A stretch of 64,000 nt of DNA from Streptomyces sp. NBC_01591 (GTDB lineage Bacteria; Actinomycetota; Actinomycetes; Streptomycetales; Streptomycetaceae): NCBI RefSeq assembly GCF_035918155.1, contig NZ_CP109327.1, forward strand, positions 3,410,001 to 3,474,000. The letters run 5' to 3'. The position numbers were made by a program, and so were the translations under genes. The first letter of the stretch is position 1. Every line of letters starts with the position of its first letter. The notes under the pieces are model-generated. The model was not told where the DNA came from and did not search any database. It saw only the letters and a program-made list of their open reading frames with translations. Positions 8,841-16,199 of the stretch are shown piece by piece.

Positions 8841-8884
8841 AGAACAGACCCGCGCCACCGGAAGGTGACGCGGGTCTGTCTTCT
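8841..8884 (-). terminator. Intrinsic terminator upstream of the malic enzyme gene
   Basis: Stem AGACAGACCCGCG / CGCGGGTCTGT extended by CACC/GGTG around a GGAA-type loop with one internal mismatch; on the minus strand it is followed by TTCTTGTTT. It would stop transcripts from the helicase gene or from the candidate sRNA before the malic enzyme gene. Confidence 0.75.
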
Positions 8885-8980
8885 TGGTCAAGCGGCACCG
8901 ACCCGCCATGCTCGCCTCGCGGCAAGTGGTCGCTCGTAGCGACGAAGGTTGGGCCCGGGGGCTTGGATCGAGCCGGTGCC
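8841..8980 (-). ncRNA. Candidate structured small RNA in the malic enzyme-helicase spacer
   Basis: The 507-bp spacer (8578-9084) has no credible gene, but on the minus strand a good -10 hexamer TAGCCT (8987-8992) is followed by about 140 nt rich in stems (for example GTCGCT-ACGA-GCGAC near 8928) that ends in a strong intrinsic terminator with a U-rich tail. This is the layout of an independent sRNA. I recall a small RNA being reported near the matching helicase gene of S. coelicolor but cannot verify it. The alternative is a long 3' UTR of the helicase transcript or a leader of the malic enzyme gene. Confidence 0.45.
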
Positions 8981-9084
8981 GACACCAGGCTAACAAAGAC
9001 CCCGAAGAAGTGATTCCCCGCAGCACAAGTTGACCCGGAAAACAGTTTCGCCCGGGGTCCTCGCCGCCCCTGTCCGGCCCCGGC

Positions 9085-11508
9085 TCAGTCCCTCAGCAGG
9101 TCCGGGACACCGGCCTCGTCGGGCAGGTCCCGCTCCCCCGAGACCACCGTGAGCTGCTGCGTCGCACGCGTCAACGCCACGTACAGCACCCGCAGGCCGG
9201 CCGGGGACTCGTCCGCGATCTCCGCGGGCGAGACGACCACCGTGGCGTCGTACTCCAGGCCCTTCGCCTCCAGGCTGCCCAGCGCCACCACCCGCTCGCC
9301 GAGCTCGGCCAGCCAGGCGCGGGCCTGCGCCCGGCGGTTCATCGCGACGACCACACCCACCGTGCCGTCGACCTCGGCGAGCAACCGCCGCGCCTCCTCG
9401 CGCACCGAGGCGGCCAGATCGCCGTCCCGTACGGTCTCGAAGCGCGGCTTCACACCCGTGGAGCGGACCGCGGACGGCGACTCCATTCCGGGCATCGCCA
9501 GCGCCAGGATCTTCGAGGCCAGCTCGGCGATCTCCGCCGGGTTGCGGTAGTTGACCGTGAGGGTGAAGCGGCGGCGCGGCCGGCTGCCGAGTGCCTCGTC
9601 GCGCGCGCGGGCGGCCTCGTCCGGATCGGACCAGGAGGACTGCGCCGGGTCCCCGACGATCGTCCAGGTGGCGTGTCTGCCGCGGCGGCCGACCATCCGC
9701 CACTGCATGGGCGTGAGGTCCTGCGCCTCGTCGACGATGACATGCGCGTACTCGGTACGCTCCGCCGCCAGCCGCTCGGCGCGCTCGCGCTGGGTCTCCT
9801 CGCGCTGCGGCATCAGCTCCTCCAGACCGGAGAGCTGGTCCAGCGGGTCGAGTTCGCGCTTCTTCTTCGGCCGGTGCGGTGTGCCCAGCAGCGTCTGCAG
9901 CTCGTCGAGGATGGCCACGTCGTGCACGGACAGCGGCCCGTTCCCCTCGCGGTCGAGCCGCTTCAGGGAGCGGGCGAAGCGGCGCACCTCGCCCTGGTTG
10001 AGGACCCGGCGGGCCCAGCGGCCGAGCCGCTTCTCGTCGGCCATCGCGGCGAGCACTCCGCGCGGGGTGAGCTCGGGCCACCAGGCGTTCAGGAAGTCGA
10101 GGAAGACCGTCTCGGTGGAGACGTCCTCGTCGAAGGAGGAGCGCAGTTCGGCGGCGAGTTCGGGGTCGGTGTAGCGGCCCCGGCCCGAGGACTTGTTCCA
10201 CAGGGCGTCCAGGAGCAGTCTGCGGGCGCGCGGGCGCAGCAGGTTGACCGGGGCGGTGCCGCCGAGGACGGACTGCCGGATGCGGTGCAGCTCGTCGGCG
10301 TTCAGCTCGACGCGGGCGCCGAACGCGACGACCCGCAGCCGGGTGGGGGTGACCAGGGCTCCATCGACTCCGTCGGCCCCGTCTGCACCATCTGCACCAT
10401 CTGCACCATCTGCACCGTCGCCGAAGGACAGCTGGCCGTCCCGGTCCGCCGCCCTGCGGCGGGTGCCGGGCTGCTCCAGCGCGCCGCGGGACGCCTTGCG
10501 CAGCACCTGGAGCATCCGCGAGGAGCCCTTGATCCGGGCGACGCCGGGCTCGTCGTAGGTGGTGGCGCCCTCGACGCCGGCCGCCTCGTCGGAGAGCGAG
10601 CCGACGGCGCGGATCGCGACCTGCCCCTCCTCGCCCAGCGAGGGCAGCACGCCTTCGGTGTACGCGACCAGGAGCGGGGTCGGCGATACGACGAGGATGC
10701 CGCCCGCGTAACGCCGCCGGTCCTGGTAGAGGAGGTACGCGGCACGGTGCAGGGCGACGGCTGTCTTGCCGGTGCCGGGGCCGCCGGAGACCTCGGTGAC
10801 CGAGGCGGCGGGGGCCCTGATCACCAGGTCCTGTTCGGCCTGGATGGAGGAGACGATGTCCCGCATGGTGTGGCTGCGGGCCTGGCCGAGCGCCGCCATC
10901 AGGGCGCCGTCACCGATGACGGGCAGCTTGTCGCCGCCCAGGCACGCGGTCAGCTCGGGGCGCATCAGGTCGTCCTCGACCCCGAGGACCTTGCGGCCCT
11001 TGGAGCGGATGACCCGGCGGCGTACGACCCTGCCGGGTTCCTTCGGCGTCGACCGGTAGAACGGTGCGGCGGCCGGTGCGCGCCAGTCGATGACCAGCGG
11101 CGCGTAGTCGGAGTCGAGGACCCCGATCCGGCCGATGTGCAGCGTCTCCGCGATATCGGCCGACTGGTCGTCGCGGACCGCGTCGTCGGCCGGTTCGACG
11201 GAGGTGTACGCGCCGTCCGGGCCGCGTTCGCCGTCCTTGCCGAGCAGCAGATCGATCCTTCCGAAGAGGAAGTCCTCGAACTCGCTGTTCAGCCGGTTGA
11301 GGTGGATTCCGGCCCGGAACACCTGGGCGTCACGCTCGGCGAGCGCTCCCGGGGTACCGACCTGGCCGCGTTTGACGGCGTCGTTCATGAGAAATTCCGC
11401 CTCGTGGATCTTCTCTTCGAGGCGGTGATAAACACGGTCGAGATGTTCCTGCTCGACACCGATTTCCCGGTCCCGCAACGAATCGACAGCGGCATCCTGC
11501 GCGGCCAC
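9085..11508 (-). CDS. helD: HelD-like UvrD/Rep-family helicase (RNA polymerase recycling factor)
   Basis: 807 residues. The N-terminus (about 8-75) is a charged helical arm like the HelD coiled coil that enters the RNA polymerase secondary channel. Walker A is SGGPGTGKTAVALH (K248), motif II is IVDEAQDLTP, then TIVGDPAQSSW, the NYRNP motif, and late SLEAKGLEYDATVVV and LYVALTRATQQLTVV motifs. Actinobacterial HelD/HelR proteins dislodge stalled or rifampicin-bound RNA polymerase. Odd feature: residues 364-383 are an in-frame acidic DGA repeat encoded by 9-bp repeats with AT-ending codons unusual for this gene. I see no clear rifampicin-associated element upstream, so HelD versus HelR subtype is open. 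Confidence 0.88.
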   Translation of the reverse strand: MAAQDAAVDSLRDREIGVEQEHLDRVYHRLEEKIHEAEFLMNDAVKRGQVGTPGALAERDAQVFRAGIHLNRLNSEFEDFLFGRIDLLLGKDGERGPDGAYTSVEPADDAVRDDQSADIAETLHIGRIGVLDSDYAPLVIDWRAPAAAPFYRSTPKEPGRVVRRRVIRSKGRKVLGVEDDLMRPELTACLGGDKLPVIGDGALMAALGQARSHTMRDIVSSIQAEQDLVIRAPAASVTEVSGGPGTGKTAVALHRAAYLLYQDRRRYAGGILVVSPTPLLVAYTEGVLPSLGEEGQVAIRAVGSLSDEAAGVEGATTYDEPGVARIKGSSRMLQVLRKASRGALEQPGTRRRAADRDGQLSFGDGADGADGADGADGADGVDGALVTPTRLRVVAFGARVELNADELHRIRQSVLGGTAPVNLLRPRARRLLLDALWNKSSGRGRYTDPELAAELRSSFDEDVSTETVFLDFLNAWWPELTPRGVLAAMADEKRLGRWARRVLNQGEVRRFARSLKRLDREGNGPLSVHDVAILDELQTLLGTPHRPKKKRELDPLDQLSGLEELMPQREETQRERAERLAAERTEYAHVIVDEAQDLTPMQWRMVGRRGRHATWTIVGDPAQSSWSDPDEAARARDEALGSRPRRRFTLTVNYRNPAEIAELASKILALAMPGMESPSAVRSTGVKPRFETVRDGDLAASVREEARRLLAEVDGTVGVVVAMNRRAQARAWLAELGERVVALGSLEAKGLEYDATVVVSPAEIADESPAGLRVLYVALTRATQQLTVVSGERDLPDEAGVPDLLRD
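10380..10428. repeat. 9-bp tandem repeat inside the helD-like gene
   Basis: Several copies of GCACCATCT, three to four of them perfect, encode Asp-Gly-Ala triplets in the helicase. The codons GCA, GAT and GGT are rare in the surrounding gene, so the repeat grew by slippage rather than by selection for sequence. Confidence 0.8.
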
Positions 11509-11612
11509 CGAGGCCCCCTTCTGACGTGCATTGGGCAGCCGTCAACCTTATGCGAAGGGGGACCCGCCGCGCACCTGCCACGCATATCGAAATGGTCCGC
11601 CAGGGATCTCGG

Positions 11613-13244
11613 TCAGGCATCGACCTCCACCAGCCGCCTGCCGTCGAACGTGCGCACCTCGAAATGGTCGATGTCGCCCCGGTCCATGGCCGCGCCGCCA
11701 TGGACAAGGAGCGGGTATTCCGCTCCCGGGTACGGGGAGTCCTCGATGCCGTACCCCCGCTCCGGCACGGACCAGGAGGTGACGACCTCCTCCTCACCGG
11801 TCTTCGACACCGCGATCAGGCGGCATTTCCGCGGACCCGTGACGTTCCTGAGCTCCAGCACGGTGCTGGTGCCCCAGGGCTTCTCCGCCATGCCGATCGT
11901 GGCGTCGACCCCGGTGGCGGGGTCGGTGGCCCGAACCTTCTCCGAGAAGGCGTCCTCGGCGGGGCCGGTGGGATACGGGCCGGCCACCGGCGTCGACGGG
12001 CCGCCGTCGCCGCTCGCCATGACCGCGGCCACCGGGCCGCCGATGATCAGCGCCGCTGCCGCCGCCACCAGATACATGGAGCGGCGCCTGCGCCGGGCCC
12101 GACCGGCCGCCACCTCGTCGACCAGCCGCTCCAGCACGCGAGGTCCGGGCTGCCCCGGTACGTACCGGACGGCGCGGACGCCGGGTACCGCGGCGGCCGA
12201 GGACTCGGAGAGCAGCGCGAGCACGGGTTCCAGGCCGGCGAACTCGTCGAGCCGGGCGGCGCACGGTTCACAGTCGGCCAGGTGCGCCTCGAAGGCGGAC
12301 GCCTCGGCATCGTCGAGGACCCCGAGGAGGTACGCACCGGCGGCGTCGTGCCCGGAGAGGCCGGAGGGGCCGGAGGCGCCGGAGGGGCCGGAGGCGCCGG
12401 AGGGGCCGGAGGCGCCAGAGGCGCCAGAGGCGCCAGAGGCGCCAGAGGCGCCAGAGGCGCCAGAGGCGCCAGAGGCGCCAGAGGCGCCAGAGGCGCCAGA
12501 GGCGCCAGAGGCGCCAGAGGCGCCAGAGGCGCCAGAGGCGCCAGAGGCGCCAGAGGCGCCAGAGGCGCCAGAGGCGCCAGAGGCGCCAGAGGCGCCAGAG
12601 GCGCCAGAGGCGCCAGAGGCGCCAGAGGCGCCAGAGGCGCCAGAGGCGCCAGAGGCGCCAGAGGCGCCAGAGGCGCCAGAGGCGCCAGAGGCGCCAGAGG
12701 CGCCAGAGGCGCCAGAGGCGCCAGAGGCGCCAGAGGCGCCAGAGGCGCCAGAGGCGCCAGAGGCGCCAGAGGCGCCAGAGGCGCCAGAGGCGCCAGAGGC
12801 GCCAGAGGCGCCAGAGGCGCCAGAGGCGCCAGAGGCGCCAGAGGCGCCAGAGGCGCCAGAGGCGCCAGAGGCGCCAGAGGCGCCAGAGGCGCCAGAGGCG
12901 CCAGAGGCGCCAGAGGCGCCAGAGGCGCCAGAGGCGCCAGAGGCGCCAGAGGCGCCAGAGGCGCCAGAGGCGCCAGAGGCGCCAGAGGCGCCAGAGGCGC
13001 CAGAGGCGCCAGAGGCGCCAGAGGCGCCAGAGGCGCCAGAGGCGCCAGAGGCGCCAGAGGCGCCAGAGGGGCCGGAGGGGCCGGAGGCGCCAGAGGGGCC
13101 GGAGGCGCCAGAGGGGCCGGAGGCGCCAGAGGGGCCGGAGGCGCCAGAGAAGCTGTGTGAGCCACCCGGGCTGCGGGGGCCGCTGAGGCGGGTGGGGTCG
13201 GTCGGCCTGAGTCCGAAGGGCTCCCACTCGTGGTCGTCGTTCAT
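11613..13244 (-). CDS. rsuA: Zinc-finger anti-sigma factor (RsuA type) with giant Gly-Ala-Ser repeat
   Basis: 543 residues. After a 31-residue lead, residues 32-297 are almost entirely Gly-X-Y triplets (Gly-Ala-Ser, some Gly-Pro-Ser). The anti-sigma domain then starts HDAAGAYLLGVLDDAE and has the zinc motif H321-x3-C325-x2-C328. A single membrane helix follows at about 390-411 after an RRRRR stop-transfer run, with an extracytoplasmic C-terminal domain. In the family the zinc domain holds an ECF sigma at the membrane. The start ATG overlaps the sigma stop (ATGA at 13241-13244), so the two are translationally coupled. Synteny suggests RsuA, the anti-sigma of SigU, whose loss blocks aerial growth in S. 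coelicolor. The repeat is far longer than I expect for this protein. Confidence 0.8.
   Translation of the reverse strand: MNDDHEWEPFGLRPTDPTRLSGPRSPGGSHSFSGASGPSGASGPSGASGPSGASGPSGPSGASGASGASGASGASGASGASGASGASGASGASGASGASGASGASGASGASGASGASGASGASGASGASGASGASGASGASGASGASGASGASGASGASGASGASGASGASGASGASGASGASGASGASGASGASGASGASGASGASGASGASGASGASGASGASGASGASGASGASGASGASGASGASGASGASGASGASGASGASGASGASGASGASGPSGASGPSGASGPSGLSGHDAAGAYLLGVLDDAEASAFEAHLADCEPCAARLDEFAGLEPVLALLSESSAAAVPGVRAVRYVPGQPGPRVLERLVDEVAAGRARRRRRSMYLVAAAAALIIGGPVAAVMASGDGGPSTPVAGPYPTGPAEDAFSEKVRATDPATGVDATIGMAEKPWGTSTVLELRNVTGPRKCRLIAVSKTGEEEVVTSWSVPERGYGIEDSPYPGAEYPLLVHGGAAMDRGDIDHFEVRTFDGRRLVEVDA
12357..13149. repeat. Minisatellite: 73 perfect copies of a 9-bp unit with variant flanks
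   Basis: From 12412 to 13068 the unit GCGCCAGAG is repeated 73 times without a single mismatch (657 bp). On both sides are variant units containing GGGGCCGGAG, encoding Gly-Pro-Ser. The array is inside the anti-sigma gene, in frame, and encodes Ser-Gly-Ala with the Ser codon TCT, rare in high-GC actinomycetes. Because the unit is 9 bp, copy-number change keeps the reading frame. All six frames are open across it, which creates long false ORFs. Confidence 0.97.
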
Positions 13245-13852
13245 GCCGTGATCCCCCTCTCCTCCAGTGCCAGCTTCATCGAACGCAGCGCGTAGAAGAC
13301 CCGGGACCGTACCGTCCCGCTCGGGATGCCCAGCACTTCGGCCGCCTCGCCGACCGTGCGGCCCTTGAAGTAGGTCTCGACCAGGGCCTCCCGGTGCGCA
13401 GGGGTCAGATCGTCGAGCGCGTCGGAGAGCGTCATCAGCCACAGCGCCTTGTCCATCTCGTCCTCCGCGGGAACGGCCTCCAGCGGCGAGGCATCGACCT
13501 CGGGCGGCCGGGCCTGCCGGCTGCGGTGGCCGTCGATGACGATGCGCCGGGCGACCGTCACCAGCCAGGGGCGGACCGATCCGGTGGCGCCACCAAGCCG
13601 CCCGGCGTTTTTCCAGGCGCGGATGAGCGTTTCCTGCACCACGTCCTCGGCGCGCTGCCGGTCGCCGGCGACCAGGCGGAGCACGTACGCGAACAGGGGC
13701 CCGGCATGTTCGCGGTAGAGCGCCCGCATCAGCTCCTCGTCCGGGGCGGCGGCGGGCGACGTGTACGGAGACGTGGGCGTGGACGGGGGCGGCTCGCTGC
13801 GATGTCGAGCCCTGTGCGGACGATCATCGGCCACGGCCGCATCCTTGCGCAC
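13241..13852 (-). CDS. sigU: ECF-family RNA polymerase sigma factor (SigU type)
   Basis: 203 residues. Region 2 carries the LYREHAGPLFAYVLRLV helix and the EDVVQETLIRAWKN motif; region 4 carries DLTPAHREALVETYFKGRTVGEAAEVLGIPSGTVRSRVFYAL, a clear helix-turn-helix for -35 recognition. I prefer GTG 13850-13852 to the GTG six bases upstream because AGGAGG sits five bases before it. The N-terminus is a Pro/Ser-rich tail before region 2. It is co-transcribed with the overlapping anti-sigma gene. The sigU name rests on gene order (helicase, anti-sigma, sigma, CGNR, NnaR) and on general similarity, not on an alignment. Confidence 0.85.
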   Translation of the reverse strand: MRKDAAVADDRPHRARHRSEPPPSTPTSPYTSPAAAPDEELMRALYREHAGPLFAYVLRLVAGDRQRAEDVVQETLIRAWKNAGRLGGATGSVRPWLVTVARRIVIDGHRSRQARPPEVDASPLEAVPAEDEMDKALWLMTLSDALDDLTPAHREALVETYFKGRTVGEAAEVLGIPSGTVRSRVFYALRSMKLALEERGITA

Positions 13853-13940
13853 CCGCACCTCCTGGTCGAGACCCTGTGGAGCTCCTCGGTCATCGAATAC
13901 GGGGTCGGCCGCGATCTGTTCAAACCGGCCTCAGGATTCT

Positions 13941-14579
13941 TTACGGCACGGTCGCGTCCGGCACCGCAGCAGCCGCGTCCGGTACCACCACGGCCGCCGC
14001 CCGGCGCCGGTGCCGGGCCACCCGCTCGCGGTTCCCGCAGACCTCGCCGGAGCACCAGCGGCGTCGGCGCCCGCGCGAGGTGTCCAGGTAGAGGCGGCGG
14101 CAGTTGTCGGCCTCGCAGCAGCGCAGTCCGGCCCGTGCCACGGGGTCGGTGAGGAGTTCCACGGCGTCGCGGGCGACGACAGCCAGCAGTGCCCCGCACT
14201 CCGGGTCGGCGCTCAGCGTCCGCACCAGCTTGCCGCCCCTGCCGCGCACGGCCCGCAGGCCTGGTGGTGCCTCGGCGGCGAGCGCGTTGACCCGTTCCAG
14301 GGCGCTCCCGGCGCCGCGGCCGCCGAGCTCGGCCGTCAGCAGCCGGTCGACCCCGGTCCGCAACTGCCGGAAACGCACCACCCAGGTCTCGTCCACGGCG
14401 TCGAGGTGGGTGCCGCTCGGTACGAGTCCGGCGGCGACCAGCCAGTCGGCGAGCCGCTCGGCGCAGTCGAGCAGTTCACACGCGCCGCTGGTGCCGATCC
14501 CCGTCGCCACCAGGTCGAGGCAGGGCCGACCGGAGTCGAACCGCCAGTCGCACGAACTCTTGCCGGCCGCCATGCGCAT
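13941..14579 (-). CDS. CGNR zinc-finger / ABATE-domain transcriptional regulator
   Basis: 212 residues. The first about 150 residues form the ABATE (putative stress-responsive) domain, starting WRFDSGRPCLDLVAT. The C-terminus is the CGNR zinc finger: CCEADNCRRLYLDTSRGR followed by WCSGEVCGNRERVARHRRR. Such proteins are thought to be DNA-binding regulators, with unknown ligands. ATG 14577-14579 has GAGG eight bases upstream; an ATG six bases downstream is the only close alternative. It lies upstream of sigU on the same strand with an 88-bp gap. Targets are unknown; a neighbouring truncated GNAT is divergent from it. Confidence 0.88.
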   Translation of the reverse strand: MRMAAGKSSCDWRFDSGRPCLDLVATGIGTSGACELLDCAERLADWLVAAGLVPSGTHLDAVDETWVVRFRQLRTGVDRLLTAELGGRGAGSALERVNALAAEAPPGLRAVRGRGGKLVRTLSADPECGALLAVVARDAVELLTDPVARAGLRCCEADNCRRLYLDTSRGRRRRWCSGEVCGNRERVARHRRRAAAVVVPDAAAAVPDATVP

Positions 14580-14711
14580 GTCACCGCCTCGGGTCACCGG
14601 TGGGGTCTCCCCCAGGGTGCCCCTCGCGGGGCCCGCCCGGAACCCCTGCTGCCCCACGGGTCGTCGCACGCGGGGCCACAGCGGTGCACGGGCCGTACGG
14701 TGTCCGGACCG

Positions 14712-14990
14712 GACTCCGGCAGCGCGGAGGTGGGCTACTGGACGGCGGCGCCCGCCCGCGGCCGCGGGGTCGCGCCGCTGGCACTCCGGGCGCTCGGCGA
14801 CTGGGCGTTCGAAGCGTTCGCCGGGGACGGGCTGATGCGGCTGGAGCTGCTGCACCAGGTGGACAACGAGGCATCGTGCCGGGTCGCGGAGAAGAGCGGA
14901 TACGGCTTCGCGGAGGTGCTCCCGGCGCGGCCGCCGTGGCCACGCGACGGGCACCTGCATGTGCGGCTGCGTGCCGGAGATGCCCGGTAG
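14712..14990 (+). pseudogene. GNAT acetyltransferase remnant (C-terminal half)
   Basis: About 92 codons read as the acetyl-CoA-binding half of a RimJ-like GNAT: SAEVGYWTAAPARGRGVAPLALRALGDWAF, then LELLHQVDNEASCRVAEKSGYGFAEVL. The N-terminal half is missing: upstream, in every frame back to the CGNR gene start, there is no GNAT sequence and no good start codon with a ribosome-binding site. It is most simply a decayed gene truncated at the 5' side. It is distinct from the intact GNAT gene on the opposite strand at 15057-15620. Confidence 0.65.
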
Positions 14991-15056
14991 CCGTCCACGG
15001 GTGCCCCGGCAGCCGTCCTCCCCCGGCCCCGCAGCCATCCGCCCCCGGCCGGTCGC

Positions 15057-15620
15057 TCAGCCCGTCGGCGGGCCGTCGTGCAGGATCCGCTGGAACAGGC
15101 GGTGGTCGCGCCACTCACCGTTGATGTGGAGGTAGCGCGGGGCCATCCCGAACTGCTCGAAGCCGCACTTGGCGAGCACCCGCTGCGAGGCGACGTTGTC
15201 CACCACCGTCCCCGCCTCGACCCGGTGCAGGCGCAGCCCGTCCCTGGCCACCTCGCAGATCCGCTCCACGGCGGCCGTGGCGAGACCGCGGCCCGCGTAC
15301 TCGACATCGACCCAGTAACCGAGCGTCCCGCTGCGGAACGGCCCGAGCACGATGCCGTTCAGGTTGAACGCGCCGATTGCCCGGTCCTCCTCATCGGCGA
15401 GCACCCACGACATCACCCGCCCCGCGTCGCGGTCCGCGAGCACCCCGGCCAGCCGCTCCCGCTGCCCCTGCTCGGTGTAGAAGAAGTCGGGCCGCACGGG
15501 CTCCCAGGGCTGCATGTACGCGCGGCTGCGGGTCAGCGAGACGGCGAGGGAGGCGGCGTCGGCCGGGGTGACGGGACGGAGTCGTACCTCCGTGTCGAGC
15601 CGGTGGATGTCATGGGTCAT
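15057..15620 (-). CDS. RimJ/RimL-family GNAT N-acetyltransferase
   Basis: 187 residues, full length for the RimJ/RimL group that acetylates protein N-termini, amino groups of small molecules or antibiotics. Motif A is the LGYWVDVEYAGRGLATAAVERICEVA stretch (the Q/RxxGxG/A pyrophosphate loop appears as YAGRGLA), followed by LHRVEAGTVVDNVASQRVLAKCGFEQFG. It ends with HINGEWRDHRLFQRIL, the usual C-terminus of RimJ-like enzymes. It stands alone; the substrate cannot be inferred from context. Confidence 0.92.
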   Translation of the reverse strand: MTHDIHRLDTEVRLRPVTPADAASLAVSLTRSRAYMQPWEPVRPDFFYTEQGQRERLAGVLADRDAGRVMSWVLADEEDRAIGAFNLNGIVLGPFRSGTLGYWVDVEYAGRGLATAAVERICEVARDGLRLHRVEAGTVVDNVASQRVLAKCGFEQFGMAPRYLHINGEWRDHRLFQRILHDGPPTG

Positions 15621-15704
15621 CCCCGCACGCTATCCCGGTGCGATCCCGGCTCCACGCCTGGCCCAACGCCTGCCCGCGCCCGTCTCACCCCTCCCCGTGC
15701 CGTC

Positions 15705-16085
15705 TCACTGCTCCGCGTGCTCCTGCTCCGCCAGGGCCGCCAGCCGGTCGAAGGTGCGGATCAGCTCCGCGCGTCTGTCCTCCTTGTACCCCTGCTTGGG
15801 CTCCAGACCGTCGATGGTCCGCTCCCACACGTCCAGGAACGTCTTCTTCCAGCCCTCGACCACCGCCGGCTCCGGCACACTCACGCCGACGTGGTCCTGC
15901 TCCGCGATCAGGCACAACAGCTCGACATTGCACGGCACGGCGACGCCCCAGTAGTCGTCGGGCTCCAGGCCGACCGGGTCGCCGGCCATCGCCTCCTCGA
16001 TCTCCGAGACGAGTCGTCCGGTGATGCCCGACAGGTGATCCGCAGCCGTGTCACTGTCGAAATTCCCGCTGCCCCAGGTACCCAC
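15705..16085 (-). CDS. DUF4259 domain protein
   Basis: 126 residues covering the whole DUF4259 family: GTWGSGNFDSDTAADHLSGI at the N-terminus, then the acidic helical core with VPCNVELLCLIAEQDHVGV and a helical C-terminus ending in DRLAALAEQE. I chose GTG 16083-16085 because GGAAGGGGG sits just upstream and because family members begin MGTWGxGNFdnD. The function is unknown; it is cytoplasmic, small and acidic. It lies between the GNAT gene and the NnaR-type gene on the same strand. Confidence 0.85.
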   Translation of the reverse strand: MGTWGSGNFDSDTAADHLSGITGRLVSEIEEAMAGDPVGLEPDDYWGVAVPCNVELLCLIAEQDHVGVSVPEPAVVEGWKKTFLDVWERTIDGLEPKQGYKEDRRAELIRTFDRLAALAEQEHAEQ

Positions 16086-16199
16086 GGGGCCCCCTTCCAC
16101 TGGTCTTTCCTGCCTGTCCCCGTTCTACCAAGGGGCACTGACAACGGGACCTGCGACAGGGACCGGCACCAGGGCCGCCAACGAGCCCGGCAACAGGCC

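Noticed and set aside
11613-13251. Very long open frames on both strands across the 12.4-13.1 kb repeat (EAP, GAR, LAP and LWR repeats)
   Set aside because: A 9-bp repeat without stop codons is open in all six frames. Only the minus-strand frame reading Ser-Gly-Ala joins a real N-terminus (after the sigma stop) to a zinc-finger anti-sigma domain.
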